Shown here: in pieces, positions 47,394 to 58,166 of the stretch
Layout: each line of letters starts with the position of its first letter
How positions within the stretch are numbered: the stretch's first letter is position 1
From: Volvox africanus
Lineage: Eukaryota; Chlorophyta; Chlorophyceae; Chlamydomonadales; Volvocaceae
Assembly: GCA_030268105.1 (NCBI GenBank)
Contig: BSDZ01000011.1
Span: 1,612,001-1,676,000, forward strand
Length of the DNA: 64,000 nt
Direction of reading: 5' to 3'
The notes under the pieces: model-generated
Databases searched by the model: none
Seen by the model: the letters and a program-made list of their open reading frames with translations, nothing else
What the model was told of the DNA's origin: nothing
Made by a program: the position numbers and the translations under genes

Positions 47394-50300
47394 AAGCTGC
47401 CGCCACTGCCACGGCTGCTGCGGACTTGGCCGGCATACAAGGCAGTACCCCATCAACACGTCCCACACCGATCATGGTATGCATGCGGTAGTAGTGATGA
47501 TGGAGTTCATGTGGATGGCTGCCTCCACCCTATCCTTTTCCGTAGCGTTGAATGCGGTGGTGACCAAGAAGAACTGGTGGGTACTGTTTGAGGCAGGAGT
47601 TGAACAGCGCAGGTCTCCAGGTGACCATACAAACAGTTTGGAAGTCTATCAGGAACAGACACACAGGGGTACATACAGATGTGGTCACGGACATACAGGC
47701 ACCAAAAGATATCTGATCTTGTTTGTCAAGACATCTTGGGCGTGAACTCGTCCCTTACCCCATTCATAACACCCCAGACCCGCGTCCTGCTGTCTCACTT
47801 TGACATGTTTGTGGCAATCCACTGGTAAAATATTTTTTGGATTTTGGTCTTTTAATTCTTTTTCCTTGCAGATGAAGCTTACCTAGCGATTGTTTCTGAG
47901 TCACAAGCCGTCTGGTCATCCTAGGACGCCCTTGTGGTGCTGTCACTTGACCTCTTTCACTTGGAGTCCCAGTTTCCCGGTCGCACTGCAATCTTGTTCC
48001 CACCAACCCCACCTGAATCCAATCTACCCGATAATCCGGTGTTCCCATGTGGCAACTCTGTATGACTGCTTGGGAGGGTGTGTTTATGGAGGTGCTGCTA
48101 AGACTGGGACAGTCCCACCCCGCTCTCATTGGCTGGTGTCATGTGGCCAATATGTGGAAGGTGAGGTGCAGGCCAGTTAGGGAAGAGGACAGCCCTTTGT
48201 TTTGGACTGGGCTTCATTGAGAGACAGCTTTTCCATTTTAGCCTCCAGCACCTTTCTGCACATGCTATCTTGTTGTGTAATCTCTACCCCTCTGGCGGCT
48301 CCAAATCCAAAGAGCTGTTCATCACATGTGTGGTGATGTTGAGATGCTGCCTTTAAGGCTGGAGACACCACAGTCACCATCACGGACAAGGCCAGCAACA
48401 CTGTGGTGACTGTTATTGACAAGGCCTGCAATACTGCACTCATTGTCGCTGACAAGGCCAGCTACACCGTGGTCACCATTGCTGACAAGGCCAGCAACAG
48501 TGTGAGACATGAGACGTGTGGCATCAGGCCTAAATACCGGCAGCCAGGCGGCAGAGCACCCACACTGGGGACCCGTGGGCGATGGGGGGGGTAAGGGGAA
48601 GAAGAAAAAGGGAGGAATGAAAGGTTTGTTTTGCGTTATTGAGACTGTGCCGTTGTGTATTTGGTATTGAGGGTCCGGCAAAGGGAATCCATTGCCATCT
48701 GCCCAGCCCTGACCTTCACCCTGCCCCACATGTTACGTAATTCCCACCATAGTAACGACCACCAATTTGAAACAACATTAACCGGATTGGGGCCCTGCAA
48801 ACCCGCCCCTGATTTATGGGTCCTGTTGTAAGACAATGACACCTCAGTTTTTCCACGGTTTTCTTTCGCCGCCAGCAGCAAGGCTGATAATATACTTTAT
48901 GACGGTTTTGATTGTGTTTTTTCTACATTTATTCGCGGCCTTGGCGGCAACCTAGTTTTCTTGGGTCTTCGCGTCGGCAGCAGCCTTGGACGAGGATGAC
49001 AGTCAGTCATCCTTGACGGGTAGTCCTGGCGTCGGCAGCGATCATTACCAGTGTTTCGATGTTCGTCTCGCCCTCCTGTACCCTCCCGTACCGTGTTAAT
49101 ACCTGCCATACTGCGTCTCAGGACTGACTGTTATATTACCCAAAGTGAAGCTATCACTATTGAAAAGTCCTCTGTGTGTGTCGCCATAATTCTTGTCACA
49201 CCTGTTCCCGCATGTTCGGTGATCTACACCAGGTTGATGCCCTGGTTCAATTTCTTTTAACCTCAAGAAAGTGCCACATTGAGTGTAAGCAACTGCAATG
49301 CAATGCAATTATTAAAGCAAATAAAATAATTACATAATATTCAAAATTTAACTTAAAAAGCCTAAGAGCTGAAAAGGTAAAAGCTAAAGCAGCAGCACAA
49401 GCAGTTATACATTTCACAGCCGGCACCATGATGATTGCTGTTCCGACGGGAACTAAGTTGTTCAGCTGGATAGCAATAATGTGAGGTGGGTGTAGGAAAG
49501 GGAGGGGACGAATGATGAGAGGGGGCCCGCCTTCAGGGTTGCATGTGTGTACGACTCTGTTGTTAGCTGTTTTATTGTCTTGTGTGGAAAAATTAATGGA
49601 ACACTGTAACCCAAATGTGCAGCTCGTGTTCTTAACCCCTGATGTCTTATGCTCTCCACTTGCCGGGCCCCATTCCATCCTCGGGCTCTGGGACTTACAG
49701 GTCCTCCACCTGCTGCGGCTCCTGCCTGATTTTGAGCTGTGGATCAAGGTGCTGGTGGCGCTGTGGCCCGTGAAATGGGTGAGGAGGAGAAGACACTGCG
49801 GCATGTGACGACGTGGGGGCGCTATTGACGAGTGCGCAGTTTGTGAAGGGGGGGGCTGCTGCCGTGAAGCTGGTCGCCGCTTGGGCACCCGGCAGCTTGT
49901 GAGGCGCGGAGGCCTCGTGGGATGTTGAAGCCCATTACGTGAGAGTGCATTTCTACTCATGGCTGACATATTTTCTGCACAATCAGTACCTGCACGCCCT
50001 TGATACGTCCCGGCGTAAACAGCAAACACACCGCCTATCTGTTCAGGACCGTGGGAACGTGGTGGACCTCATTATGGATTTGGATCATACAGTAGCGCTT
50101 CCACCCGCCCAGCATAAGGTCGGGGGCGAGGGAGGCCCTATGTCGCCTCTTGCCACAACGGCTGGAGCCCAGGGGTCGGGGTCCACATCAGTGAATAGCT
50201 GGGTGAGACAAGGGGCGGCTGGAGGGGCCCGTGTAGGGGGGCATGGAAGGTGGGAGGCAGATCGATAGATTAATGCATACTGAGCTTCAAACACAGATCT

Positions 50301-50407
50301 GGTCTGGGCTGGGCTGTTGGTGGGTATTTTGTTACTGCTATTGGTTGCTAAGAGCTCGTGTTTCCATTTGCGTGACTAATACACCCACGCACCCGTCTAC
50401 CCACCCC

Positions 50408-50442
<35 letters not shown>

Positions 50443-51984
50443 GCGTGTTGCGTGCACAATTGGCGCAGCAGCAGCAGCCGGCTGTTGAGACCCGCCGCTC
50501 TATTCTGACCAGAGGCGGCGGTGGCTCGTCGTCTATCGCTTCATCCTCGGGCGCGGCCCCACATGCCAGCAGCCCCACGGGCCCCGTGGAGTCGCTGATT
50601 GTTAGGCCTAAGAATTTCGTTCCTGGTGAGACAGAGCAAGGCTAGGGGACAGGACACCGCCCGAGGGAGGGGCGACAGCACATTTGTGGAAACATCAATC
50701 AATTGAAACATTTGTTCTATTTGTGAATCTGAAATGAATATGGTACTATAACAAACGAATGTATATTTCATATAGTATATTGTATTAAATTTTACTATAT
50801 AAATATATGATTTAACTTGTGACGTCATAAGCTGCGCTGCTCTGTGCACCTAGAACTCCATGGTCTGATGATTGCCTTTGGGTGACAGCAGCTGGCGGAA
50901 GGGGATGCACGCTCAGCAGCATGGGTTTTCGGGGTAAAGGCCACGATGGAGTGAGGCAGATGAAGGTTTTGGCAGCTGGGTAACGTTGTTGCTGGATGGG
51001 AATGTTTCCTCCTCCATGTTTCCTCTTCCCCACCCCTTTCTTGCTTGTTTCAGGGCGACGAGCTGCTACTGGCGACATACTGGCGACATACTGGTGACGA
51101 GCTGCTACTCAAGGTGGCGGCCGCCTTAGGTTGGCGCACACTGCTACCGTGTTGGGCCTCCCCGGGTTCGTTGCACGGCCGCACTCTTCAACTTCACATG
51201 GGCACAGGTGCCAATTGCAGGTGGGGACTCGGGGCATGGGGAAGGGGGAGATGGACGGTGGGTGGGCAAGCCGTGTATGGGTCAGAGGCTACTGCTCATC
51301 AGCTGTGAAATAGATTCTGAAACTTAAAGTTAAATGAATACTTCAGCGGTGGGCACTACCTTCGTAATACTGTGTTAGGGATGGGGGATTTTGCTACTCT
51401 GGGTGGCCACATCGTGGGCCAGGAGGAGGTTGACTGAGGGGAGTGAGGAGATCCTGACTCCCGAGATGCAGTGTGGTGTGTTTGCATTCAGGGCCCGACT
51501 TGCCGTGGCTTCAAGACTTCTGCAGTTTTCAGTTGTATAAGGCCCTTCACGCCATCATTATTATACTATCATTGTTATGGTATTCCACGTCATCATTGCT
51601 ATAGCACGAACTCCTTGCTGAACCGCACGTTTCCTGTCCTCACCCCCCCCACACACACACAACATTCGCTTACCCCCCCCCACGCCGTGCTGTGATGCTT
51701 GGCTGACCGCGTTCAATCAGGCCGTCGCCAGCATCTGCCGCTTTGCTGACAGGTGCGTGCAAGTATGCATGTCCATTTTATGTATGAGTGTGCATGCCCG
51801 CCTTGCCTCTCTGTTCACCGCCTTGCCACGATCCTGCTTGGTCCCTTCAGCAGTTGTGCGGCTAATGGGTGACTGCATCTCGTCTCTGGGTGGTTGCATG
51901 CGAAAGCTGGCCAAAGCAGCTTCTATGGAACTGCTTGCACTCACTTCACCGTTTTCATCCCGCATTCCTGGATGTGGGTTGAGA
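47394..51984. other. Unassigned region (apart from the arm copy at 48337-48510) with possible exon remnants
   Basis: Protein-like frames on the plus strand include 49620-49790 (LLPDFELWIKVLVALWPVKW, followed by GTGAGG) and 50445-50630 (QQQQPAVETRRSILT, then LIVRPKNFVPG). I could not chain them in phase or recognise a family. A (CA)n tract lies at 50404-50441. This may be a decayed or lineage-specific gene. Confidence 0.25.
48337..48510. repeat. Third partial copy of the fold-back arm
   Basis: From TTGAGATGCTGCCTTTAAGG to GTGAGACATG it matches the outer part of the left arm, including the 33-bp tandem units. The rest of the element is missing. Confidence 0.85.
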
Positions 51985-52845
51985 TTCATGGGTCGCTTGC
52001 TGGGCGGCAATGCATTCGTCACACACATAAGTGCTAATTATTATTATTACATTACTCCGGCCGAAGCCTGGCGTGTGTTAAGGGGGAGACGGCACTGAGG
52101 GGGTACACTTCACGGACTCCCTATACTCCATATCTCCACCGCTATCCCGGTTGATCGTCCATCTTCTTCGATCAACGTTGAACGATTATCGCTGGCCACA
52201 CGCCACACTCTCGCTGTGGGACACGACCCGTTCTTGCATCTTGCCAGAGTCGGGTGCTCCTGTATATATACACCAGGCCTCCTGAAATCTGCACCGCCCA
52301 TGTCACGCACCACCACATGGCACCCTGTGCTTGCGGCACCCTTTGTCCTGGCGGAGGGTACTAAGCCCCCTACGACCCACTTCAGCCGCTTGGGAATTCT
52401 GCACCCCTCGTCTTAGTCTCATGCGAGGTTCGGCCTAGCCATGCTTTCTTAGTAGCCTCCGATCAATTTCTTGTCCAGCTTCAGATGGGCTTTGTTTGTC
52501 CAATGTCTCCTCATCCACGGCTCCTAGGCTTCTGGTGATGGGCTTGCCACCAGATACCCACAGGTTGCTGTAAGCCTCGAACAACCCGTGGTGACAGCAA
52601 TGGGACATAAGTGCTAACCCAGGCCGGAGGTTTCTGAATGATGGCATTATATAAGTAACAAGTGGCTGAACTTTATATCTTGCAGGTAAGGCATGAGCCG
52701 CAACGTTCGGAAGTGACAAGTTGGCATCGCCCGTCATGAGGCTCGGTCCACGTCCCCTTTACAGCTCATGCTGAAGTAAGAATTCCAATACTAAAAGATT
52801 GTTTTGAAGTATGGATACTGGAACTCGCCCGTAAAGCACCATTTT
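51985..52845 (-). repeat. R1 repeat copy, interrupted by a SINE
   Basis: Minus-strand copy of 43550-43830. The parts 51985-52037 and 52605-52845 flank the SINE at 52038-52604 and share the 13-bp target duplication. Confidence 0.75.
52038..52604 (-). mobile_element. SINE copy, truncated at the tRNA end, with 13-bp target duplication
   Basis: A 567-bp minus-strand insertion with an (AAT)n tail at its left end (plus strand ATTATTATTAC) and identical ACATAAGTGCTAA on both sides (52025-52037 and 52605-52617). It aligns with 55244-55807 but stops where the tRNA-related head begins in that copy. Long target duplications and 5' truncation are the signature of LINE-mediated retrotransposition. Confidence 0.85.
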
Positions 52846-53151
52846 AAGGAATTAAGTTGGGCACAGGCCTTAACCTTCACTTCTGGCGGCTCAAATTACT
52901 TTCATTAAATGTTGTTACATACCATAATAATAAGTAACTTTAATCCTATCTCGGCGACACATGACGTCAATACTGCCAAAATGCAACCGAGGATTCTACA
53001 CTGCTCTGTTCCTGCACGTGAAGCCCGCACATCACAGATGGACATCACCACAGATGAAGTGTATGTGCAAGGAGAGGTGTAGTAATTGGGAGCCGCAAAG
53101 GCCCCTCAAGATGCTGACAGGGTGCTTCTGCACCATGGTATTGTGCTGGTG

Positions 53152-54610
53152 AAGTTTACTGGCGAGTTACAGAATCCATACTTCAAAACAATCTTAGAGT
53201 ATTGGAATTCTTACTTCAGCATGAGCTGTATAGGGGAAGTGGACCAAGCCTCATGACAGGCGATGCCAATTTGTCACTTCCGAACATTGCGGTTCATGCC
53301 CTACTGGCAAGATATTTGTTGTACCATGGTTCAATCACCGTCCATGCAAAGGTAGACCCGAGTCCACCAAATGACGAGCGAGCATGACATACGCATACTA
53401 GTGCGATATATTCACATATACCTAGCATATACCATATACGTGTTCAGGCACGACTGTTATGGCACGACTAATATGCCCCTGGAGTTCCAGGTTCTACCCC
53501 GACTGAGAGCGGGCCAAAGACCCTAATGTTAAGGGCAGGGTGCCCCCATGTCGATGGACGGTGACGACCCCAATTAAAGTGACCTGCGAGCTGACCAGTA
53601 GCGGAGTTGACGCCATAGTTGATTCGGCAGATTCCGCTGGATGCTGGTGGTGGGTGCTGAACCTGGGAAAACCACTGATTTCGGAGAAGTCGGCATGGGA
53701 GACTGGATGAGGGTGCCCCGAAACACCGGGGAAGGTAGGGACTGCCAGGTTAGTGGCCACGGGTGATGTACCCCCCTATCCTACACACATAAACCTAGCT
53801 AGCTTGGCATCCTGCATTGCAACTTATGACATCGTGCCATCAAGCACGTACGTTTGACTTTGACTTGATAGTCAACATCGATGCACGACACCATCGTGGC
53901 ATAATCCATCAAGTAAAAATATTTGATATATTATTACATCATCGTTGGCATGAATTAGGCACGCACGCAGGAATGCGATGATCGCAGTGGTTATCCGGCA
54001 ACCAAATATCGATATTCGGGTTTTTGCATCTTGCATATGTCGCAGCAGTTTATTTAATAACATTCGTGATTATCAGGAGAGTGCTTTGGATGTACTCACA
54101 CTTGGGAGCGGTGATCCAGTGTGACTTGTACTGCACATCAGCATCGTGAGCATTACAGGTGTGACGACGGCCGTGTAGACGACAAAGTCTGATCGGATGA
54201 TACTTTGGATAAGTACTTCTGTACTTATCTCCACTACGTACATAAGTATACACTTTAACCATGTAATATTGGCCCGAGCTGTTCTTGCATATCACCATCA
54301 GCCGTATGATGAATGCCGCCCGCTGGATCTGACGGCCGCCTACACATTGATACCCATAAGTCATTCTAAGTTGAATCTCTTCTTGCTCTGAAGTCTTCTC
54401 CTGTCACAATACTCGCATCTGAGTGCTTTGCTGTCTGTGAGTACTCTGGCACTAGGATCTAACACCCAGACGTGCAGATTTAGTGCATGAGCGGAGGAGA
54501 GATACAACAATATAAAGTTCAGCCACATGTTACTGAAACATAATGCCATCACTCAGAAACCTCCACGGCCTGGGTTAGCATGTATGTGTGTGTGAATGCA
54601 TCACCACCCA
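53152..54610 (+). repeat. R1 repeat copy, interrupted by a solo LTR
   Basis: The pieces 53152-53317 and 54512-54610 together match 43550-43830. The junction GCAAGATAT / ATATAAAGTTC frames the LTR-B insertion. Confidence 0.75.
53318..54511 (-). mobile_element. Solo LTR of family LTR-B (about 1.19 kb)
   Basis: On the minus strand it begins TGTTGTATCTCTCC and ends GGTACAACA. The flanks ATATT and ATATA match the single ATATA of the empty R1 site at 43.7 kb, which indicates a 5-bp target duplication with one change. Two other copies in opposite orientation are at 54984 and 60322. An internal peptide (LHVWVLDPSARVLTDSKALR) recurs in the 54984 copy but the frames are short. No internal retrotransposon genes remain. 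Confidence 0.7.
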
Positions 54611-54659
54611 GCAAGCGACCTTTTTTTGTCCTCTGAGTCCCACGTTCCGATGCACCAGG

Positions 54660-54983
54660 ACCACAATACCACAACTATAATCTGCAGCAGTCACATGATG
54701 CCATGCAGTCGCATCTCCATCTCCCGATTCGGCCAAGCCCAGGCCACCACCCGCAGTGGCATGCAGGACATAGGCGGCATGTTGGTTGGGGATGACAAAC
54801 GCCTGTACGGCGCCGGGTTTCATGGTTCCCCCCTGGGAGTATACAGGTAGGCGAAAGTCCGTAGGGTGGGTCTTGAGGACAGAAAATGAAACCGGGCACG
54901 TCCTAGAAAGAGCCCTAAAGCCTCCAGGCTCAAACTTAGCTAACTGACGCACCAGCAGTTGGAATTCGTTATATCCTGAAGTA
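54660..54983. repeat. Dispersed repeat R2, copy 2
   Basis: Matches 45109-45400. It ends in GAAGTAAAATC, directly where an LTR-B copy begins. Confidence 0.75.
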
Positions 54984-55243
54984 AAATCTGTTGTATCTCT
55001 CCTTCTTTGCTCATGCACTAGATCTCCACGTCTGGGTGTTAGATGATAGTGCCACGTGCTTACGAACAGCAAAGCACTTCAATGCGAGTGATGTGACAGC
55101 AGAAGACTTTAGAGCAAGGAAAGGTTCAACTTACAGCGATTTACAATTGTACAAGAGGAGAAGGCCGTCAGGCCCCGTGGGTAGTGTTCATCATATGGCT
55201 GATGGTGATATGCCGGAATAGCTCAGGCTGGTAGTAGATGGAT
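54984..55243 (+). mobile_element. LTR-B copy, 5' part
   Basis: Starts TGTTGTATCTCTCC and matches the reverse complement of the right part of 53318-54511, including the frame LHVWVLDDSATCLRTAKHFN. It is interrupted at 55244 by the SINE; a short continuation lies after 55892 before the bacterial DNA starts. Confidence 0.7.
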
Positions 55244-55879
55244 TATTATTATTATTACATTACTCCGGCCGAAGCCTGGCGTGTGTTAAGGGGGAGACGG
55301 CACTGAGGGGGTACACTCACAGACTCCCTATACTCCATACCTCCACCGCTATCCCGGTTGATCGTCCATCTTCTTCGACCAACGTTGAACCATTATCACT
55401 GGCCACAAGCCACACTCTCGCTGTGGGACATGACCCGTTCCTGCATCTTGCCAGAGTCAGGTGCTCCTGTATACACCAGGCCTCCTGAAATGTGCACCGC
55501 CCATGTCACGCACCACCACATGGCACCCTGCGCTTGCGGCACCCTTATCCTGGCGGAGGGTACTAAGCCCCCTCCGACCCGCTTCAGCCACTGGGGAATT
55601 CTGCACCCCTCGTAGAGGTCACCATCCAAGTCTGGTGCGAGGTTCGACCTAGCCATGCTTTTTAGTAGCCTCCAGTCAATTTCTTGTCCAGTTCCAGAGG
55701 GGCCTTGTTTGTCCATTATCTCCTCATCCACGGCTCCTAGCCTTCTGGTGATGGGCTTGCCACCACATATACCAACAGGTTGCTGAAAGCCTTGAGCAAC
55801 CCGTGGTGACAGCGTCGGGATTCGAACCAATATCTCCTGACTGAAACATCAATGCTCTTCCAATTAAGCTACGCTGCCA
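55244..55879 (-). mobile_element. tRNA-derived SINE with tRNA head, with 13-bp target duplication
   Basis: A 636-bp minus-strand element. The 5' head (55878-55808) is a tRNA-like sequence with an intact acceptor stem and matching A and B boxes. The body is shared with 52038-52604, and the 3' end reads CCGGAGTAATGT followed by (AAT)n. The flanks are GTAGTAGATGGAT (55231-55243) and GTAGAAGATGGAT (55880-55892), a 13-bp duplication with one change. It has no protein gene, so it must be moved by a LINE that recognises the 3' end. Confidence 0.85.
55808..55878 (-). tRNA. tRNA-like head of the SINE
   Basis: A 71-nt sequence with acceptor strands GGCAGCG and CGCTGTC, A box TAGCTTAATTGG and B box GGTTCGAATCC. 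The anticodon arm is irregular: the best fold leaves a six-base loop, GTTTCA, so the anticodon is not certain. The T stem has two mismatches. It is therefore a tRNA-related polymerase III promoter and probably not a working tRNA gene. Confidence 0.65.
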
Positions 55880-56011
55880 GTAGAAGATGGATATAACGTA
55901 ATAAGCGATAGCACCAGTCAATAGAGCTATGCCCTCTTTCTCATCAGTGGCAGAAATAGCTGTGGAATAGTAGCGATAAAACGCTCATAGCAAGGAGGGT
56001 TACTAAATAAA

Positions 56012-56224
56012 TTACCCCTGAGGACCATATACTGATAAAAAAATCTTAAAATGTTTGAATTGGCTAAAATGGTAAAATATCATTATTGATATTGATTCAC
56101 TCAAAGTTAGCTTACCTTGCCTATTTCTTTGTTTACTGGAAGTAAGGAGCTTGTGACGTCTCCAGTCTTCATATATTTTACAAAAATCGTCTACAATACT
56201 ATAAATCGTGGTATACTTGCACAT
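56012..56224 (-). pseudogene. IS982-family transposase, N-terminal fragment
   Basis: A 70-codon frame (YSIVDDFCKIYEDWRRHKLL, then RNRQGKLTLSESISIMIFYH and FSQFKHFKIFL) matches the N-terminal part of IS982 transposases, which are about 290 residues. It stops early and no catalytic part follows. It lies at the left edge of the bacterial block and is common in Rickettsiales genomes. Confidence 0.8.
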
Positions 56225-56280
56225 GTTATTAATCCTTAGTTTGGTTGATACAAATAATAATACTTAGGGATTAATAACAC
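56225..56280. repeat. Perfect-looking hairpin next to the IS982 fragment
   Basis: GTTATTAATCCTTAGT at the left pairs with ACTTAGGGATTAATAAC at the right around a short AT-rich loop. It could be a bacterial terminator, a palindromic element or IS-end remnants. Confidence 0.6.
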
Positions 56281-56379
56281 TCCTAGCTTTTTCTCCTACT
56301 TAGCTCTTATCCGTAACTGGGGTTAGTTATTAAGAAACTTATATTAATTACCAATACTTGAAACTGTTTTTCTAAAATC

Positions 56380-56620
56380 CTAACAAGCCTGATTAATAAT
56401 ACTACGGGCTTGTTTCATTATTTTAAAGTTATCACCAGCATGGTATGAAAACCTAGTAAGGGGTGAAGCTGATACCATTAGAAATCCTTTTGTCCTCGCT
56501 AATCTTTCAAAATACTTAAATTCTTCTAGCGTAACATATCTAGCGATTTCTGCATGTTTTTTGTCGGTTGCAGATATTGACCGATAGTTATGAAATCTGT
56601 TGAAATTTCTGCCATTAACT
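56380..56620 (-). pseudogene. lipA: lipA (lipoyl synthase), C-terminal fragment
   Basis: The minus strand reads [12 protein letters not shown], then after a one-base frameshift in an A run, [39 protein letters not shown] and a stop. These are the C-terminal motifs of lipoyl synthase, the radical-SAM enzyme that inserts sulfur into octanoyl groups of 2-oxoacid dehydrogenases. It is separated from the N-terminal part by the Copia fragment at 56621-57655, and roughly 60 residues between the two parts are gone. Confidence 0.85.
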
Positions 56621-57655
56621 GGCATGATTCTTCGGTCAGTTCGTCGCTGTCGACGATTGGTATTCTCAGTGATATCTAGGTCTTGCCTGTTTAGGATGTT
56701 TCTGTCATGAAGTTTCTGTCATGGAGTAAGACTGGCGTTTGGTCTTCTGACGCTGAGTCAGCAATCTCTTTCCTAATCAGTGTGTTCGACGATCTAGATG
56801 GAGCGTACGACACTTAACACTTCAACTATATATTTGGCGAGGTTCTCATACCTCATTAGCTGTTTGTAACAACTATTGCTCGCCCAGACTTTGGTGTGTC
56901 TTAGTGGCTTGAGGCATAGTGGCAGCTCGCTTGTCCAGCTTGTGCTGAACTGGACCTTTACTCAGCTATCGCGACGACAGTTTTTCACAACAGGTTATGA
57001 GCCCCGGCTCACGCCGGTGATAGCTCTTGTTTCAATCTTCGACTTTTGATTCTTTGTCGTTGAGATTCCAAAGGAACTACTATGGGAGATGCTGCTGCGA
57101 ATGTGGTTGCGACAGCGACTATGGGTGTCTCGTCTATCCTGATGCCCAAGGTCGTTTTCAAGGGCGACAACTGGAACGAATTTCGCAGGGACGTTGAGAA
57201 TTGTTTCCTGTACAATGGCTGGGCGTCGGCTCTCACCTCTCCAGATGATCCGGCGACGTTCAAGGCCCTGATCGTTCTGCGCCGCCAAGTTGCCCAGGAG
57301 TACCAGATTGAGCTCTCGGACTGTGAGAATGCCAAGGTTGCCTGGGATCACCTGAAGAATATTGGTGAGCGGTCCTCAAGTGCTAAGCTCATTGTTTTGA
57401 TGCGAACCCTACACTCGCTGAAGATGCAATCTGAGGAGAATGTTTACCAGTACTTTGCGCGGGGAAAGGAGTTGAGGCAGATGCTTGCTGATGCGGGGGA
57501 GAAGATTGAGGAGCGCGTGTTAGTTCTGGCGTTGCTGACTGGTCTGACCAACCGGTTCAGAACTTTCGTAGATATCATCATGGTGTCGGGGGAGATCCCG
57601 AAGCTCTCGGCATTTCCCTGTGTCCAGCCCTGTGAACGTCTTTTTCGTGACGGGA
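56621..57655 (+). mobile_element. 5' end of a Copia-type retrotransposon (LTR, PBS, gag) inside lipA
   Basis: The LTR runs from about 56621 to 56992 (…TTTCACAACA) and belongs to the family of the solo LTR at 9348-9713. It is followed at once by GGTTATGAGCCCCGGC, which is complementary to a Met-tRNA anticodon stem-loop, not to a tRNA 3' end. A gag frame starts at ATG 57082 (PKVVFKGDNWNEFRRDVENC, LIVLMRTLHSLKMQSEENVY, then [16 protein letters not shown]), the UBN2-type gag of Copia elements. It breaks off at about 57655, where lipA resumes; no pol or 3' LTR is present. The left LTR edge is uncertain by about 30 bp. Confidence 0.8.
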
Positions 57656-58148
57656 ACCGTCTCAATATTATGATTAAATACATCAGGTTTAGCCTCCACT
57701 ACTATCTCTATTGCTCCTTCTTTTTTTAAGAAATCTGGTGTTAAAATCTCAATAGTAGTACTTGGCGACGATTTTCGTATCTTTTTTATACAATTAGCAA
57801 AATGAGTTGCTCCACCATCAGGGAGATCATCTCGGTCAACGGAAGTTATTACTACATGTTCAAGTCCTAAGTCAACTTCCCTACTGCTTCAGCTAATCTT
57901 TCTGGTTCATGAGGATCAACTAAATCAGGGCGGCCGGTAGCTACATTACAAAAAGCACAAGCTCGCGTGCAAACTGATCCTAATATCATAACAGTGGCAT
58001 GTTTTTTGCCAACATTCCCCAATATTATGACAAGCAGCTTCTTGGCACACAGTATTTAATTTAAGCTCGTAATTAAGGATCTGGTATTTTCATATTCCTT
58101 TGAATTCGGAGCTTTCACTTTAATCCAATCTGCTCTTTTTAATTCCAT
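57656..58148 (-). pseudogene. lipA: lipA (lipoyl synthase), N-terminal part with several frameshifts
   Basis: From ATG at 58148: KRADWIKVKAPNSKEYENT, then in shifting frames [16 protein letters not shown] (auxiliary cluster cysteines), [20 protein letters not shown] (radical-SAM CxxxCxxC), [38 protein letters not shown] and [12 protein letters not shown], where it stops at the Copia fragment. At least three frame changes are needed between these segments, so no enzyme can be made. Residue choice is strongly AT-biased, as in Rickettsiales. Confidence 0.88.
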
Positions 58149-58166
58149 GTTCTAATTCATTTTTTG

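Noticed and set aside
51960..52098. Exon-like frame GLRFMGRLLGGNAFVTHI
   Set aside because: The stretch is the reverse complement of the R1 repeat and its continuation is the SINE tail.
52533..52737. Possible protein gene with GGKPITRSLGAVDEE
   Set aside because: It is the SINE body and R1 sequence. The similar peptide at 55.7 kb comes from the other SINE copy.
55808..55878. Functional tRNA gene
   Set aside because: The anticodon loop is one base short and the T stem is mismatched; it is the head of a retroposed SINE with a target duplication.
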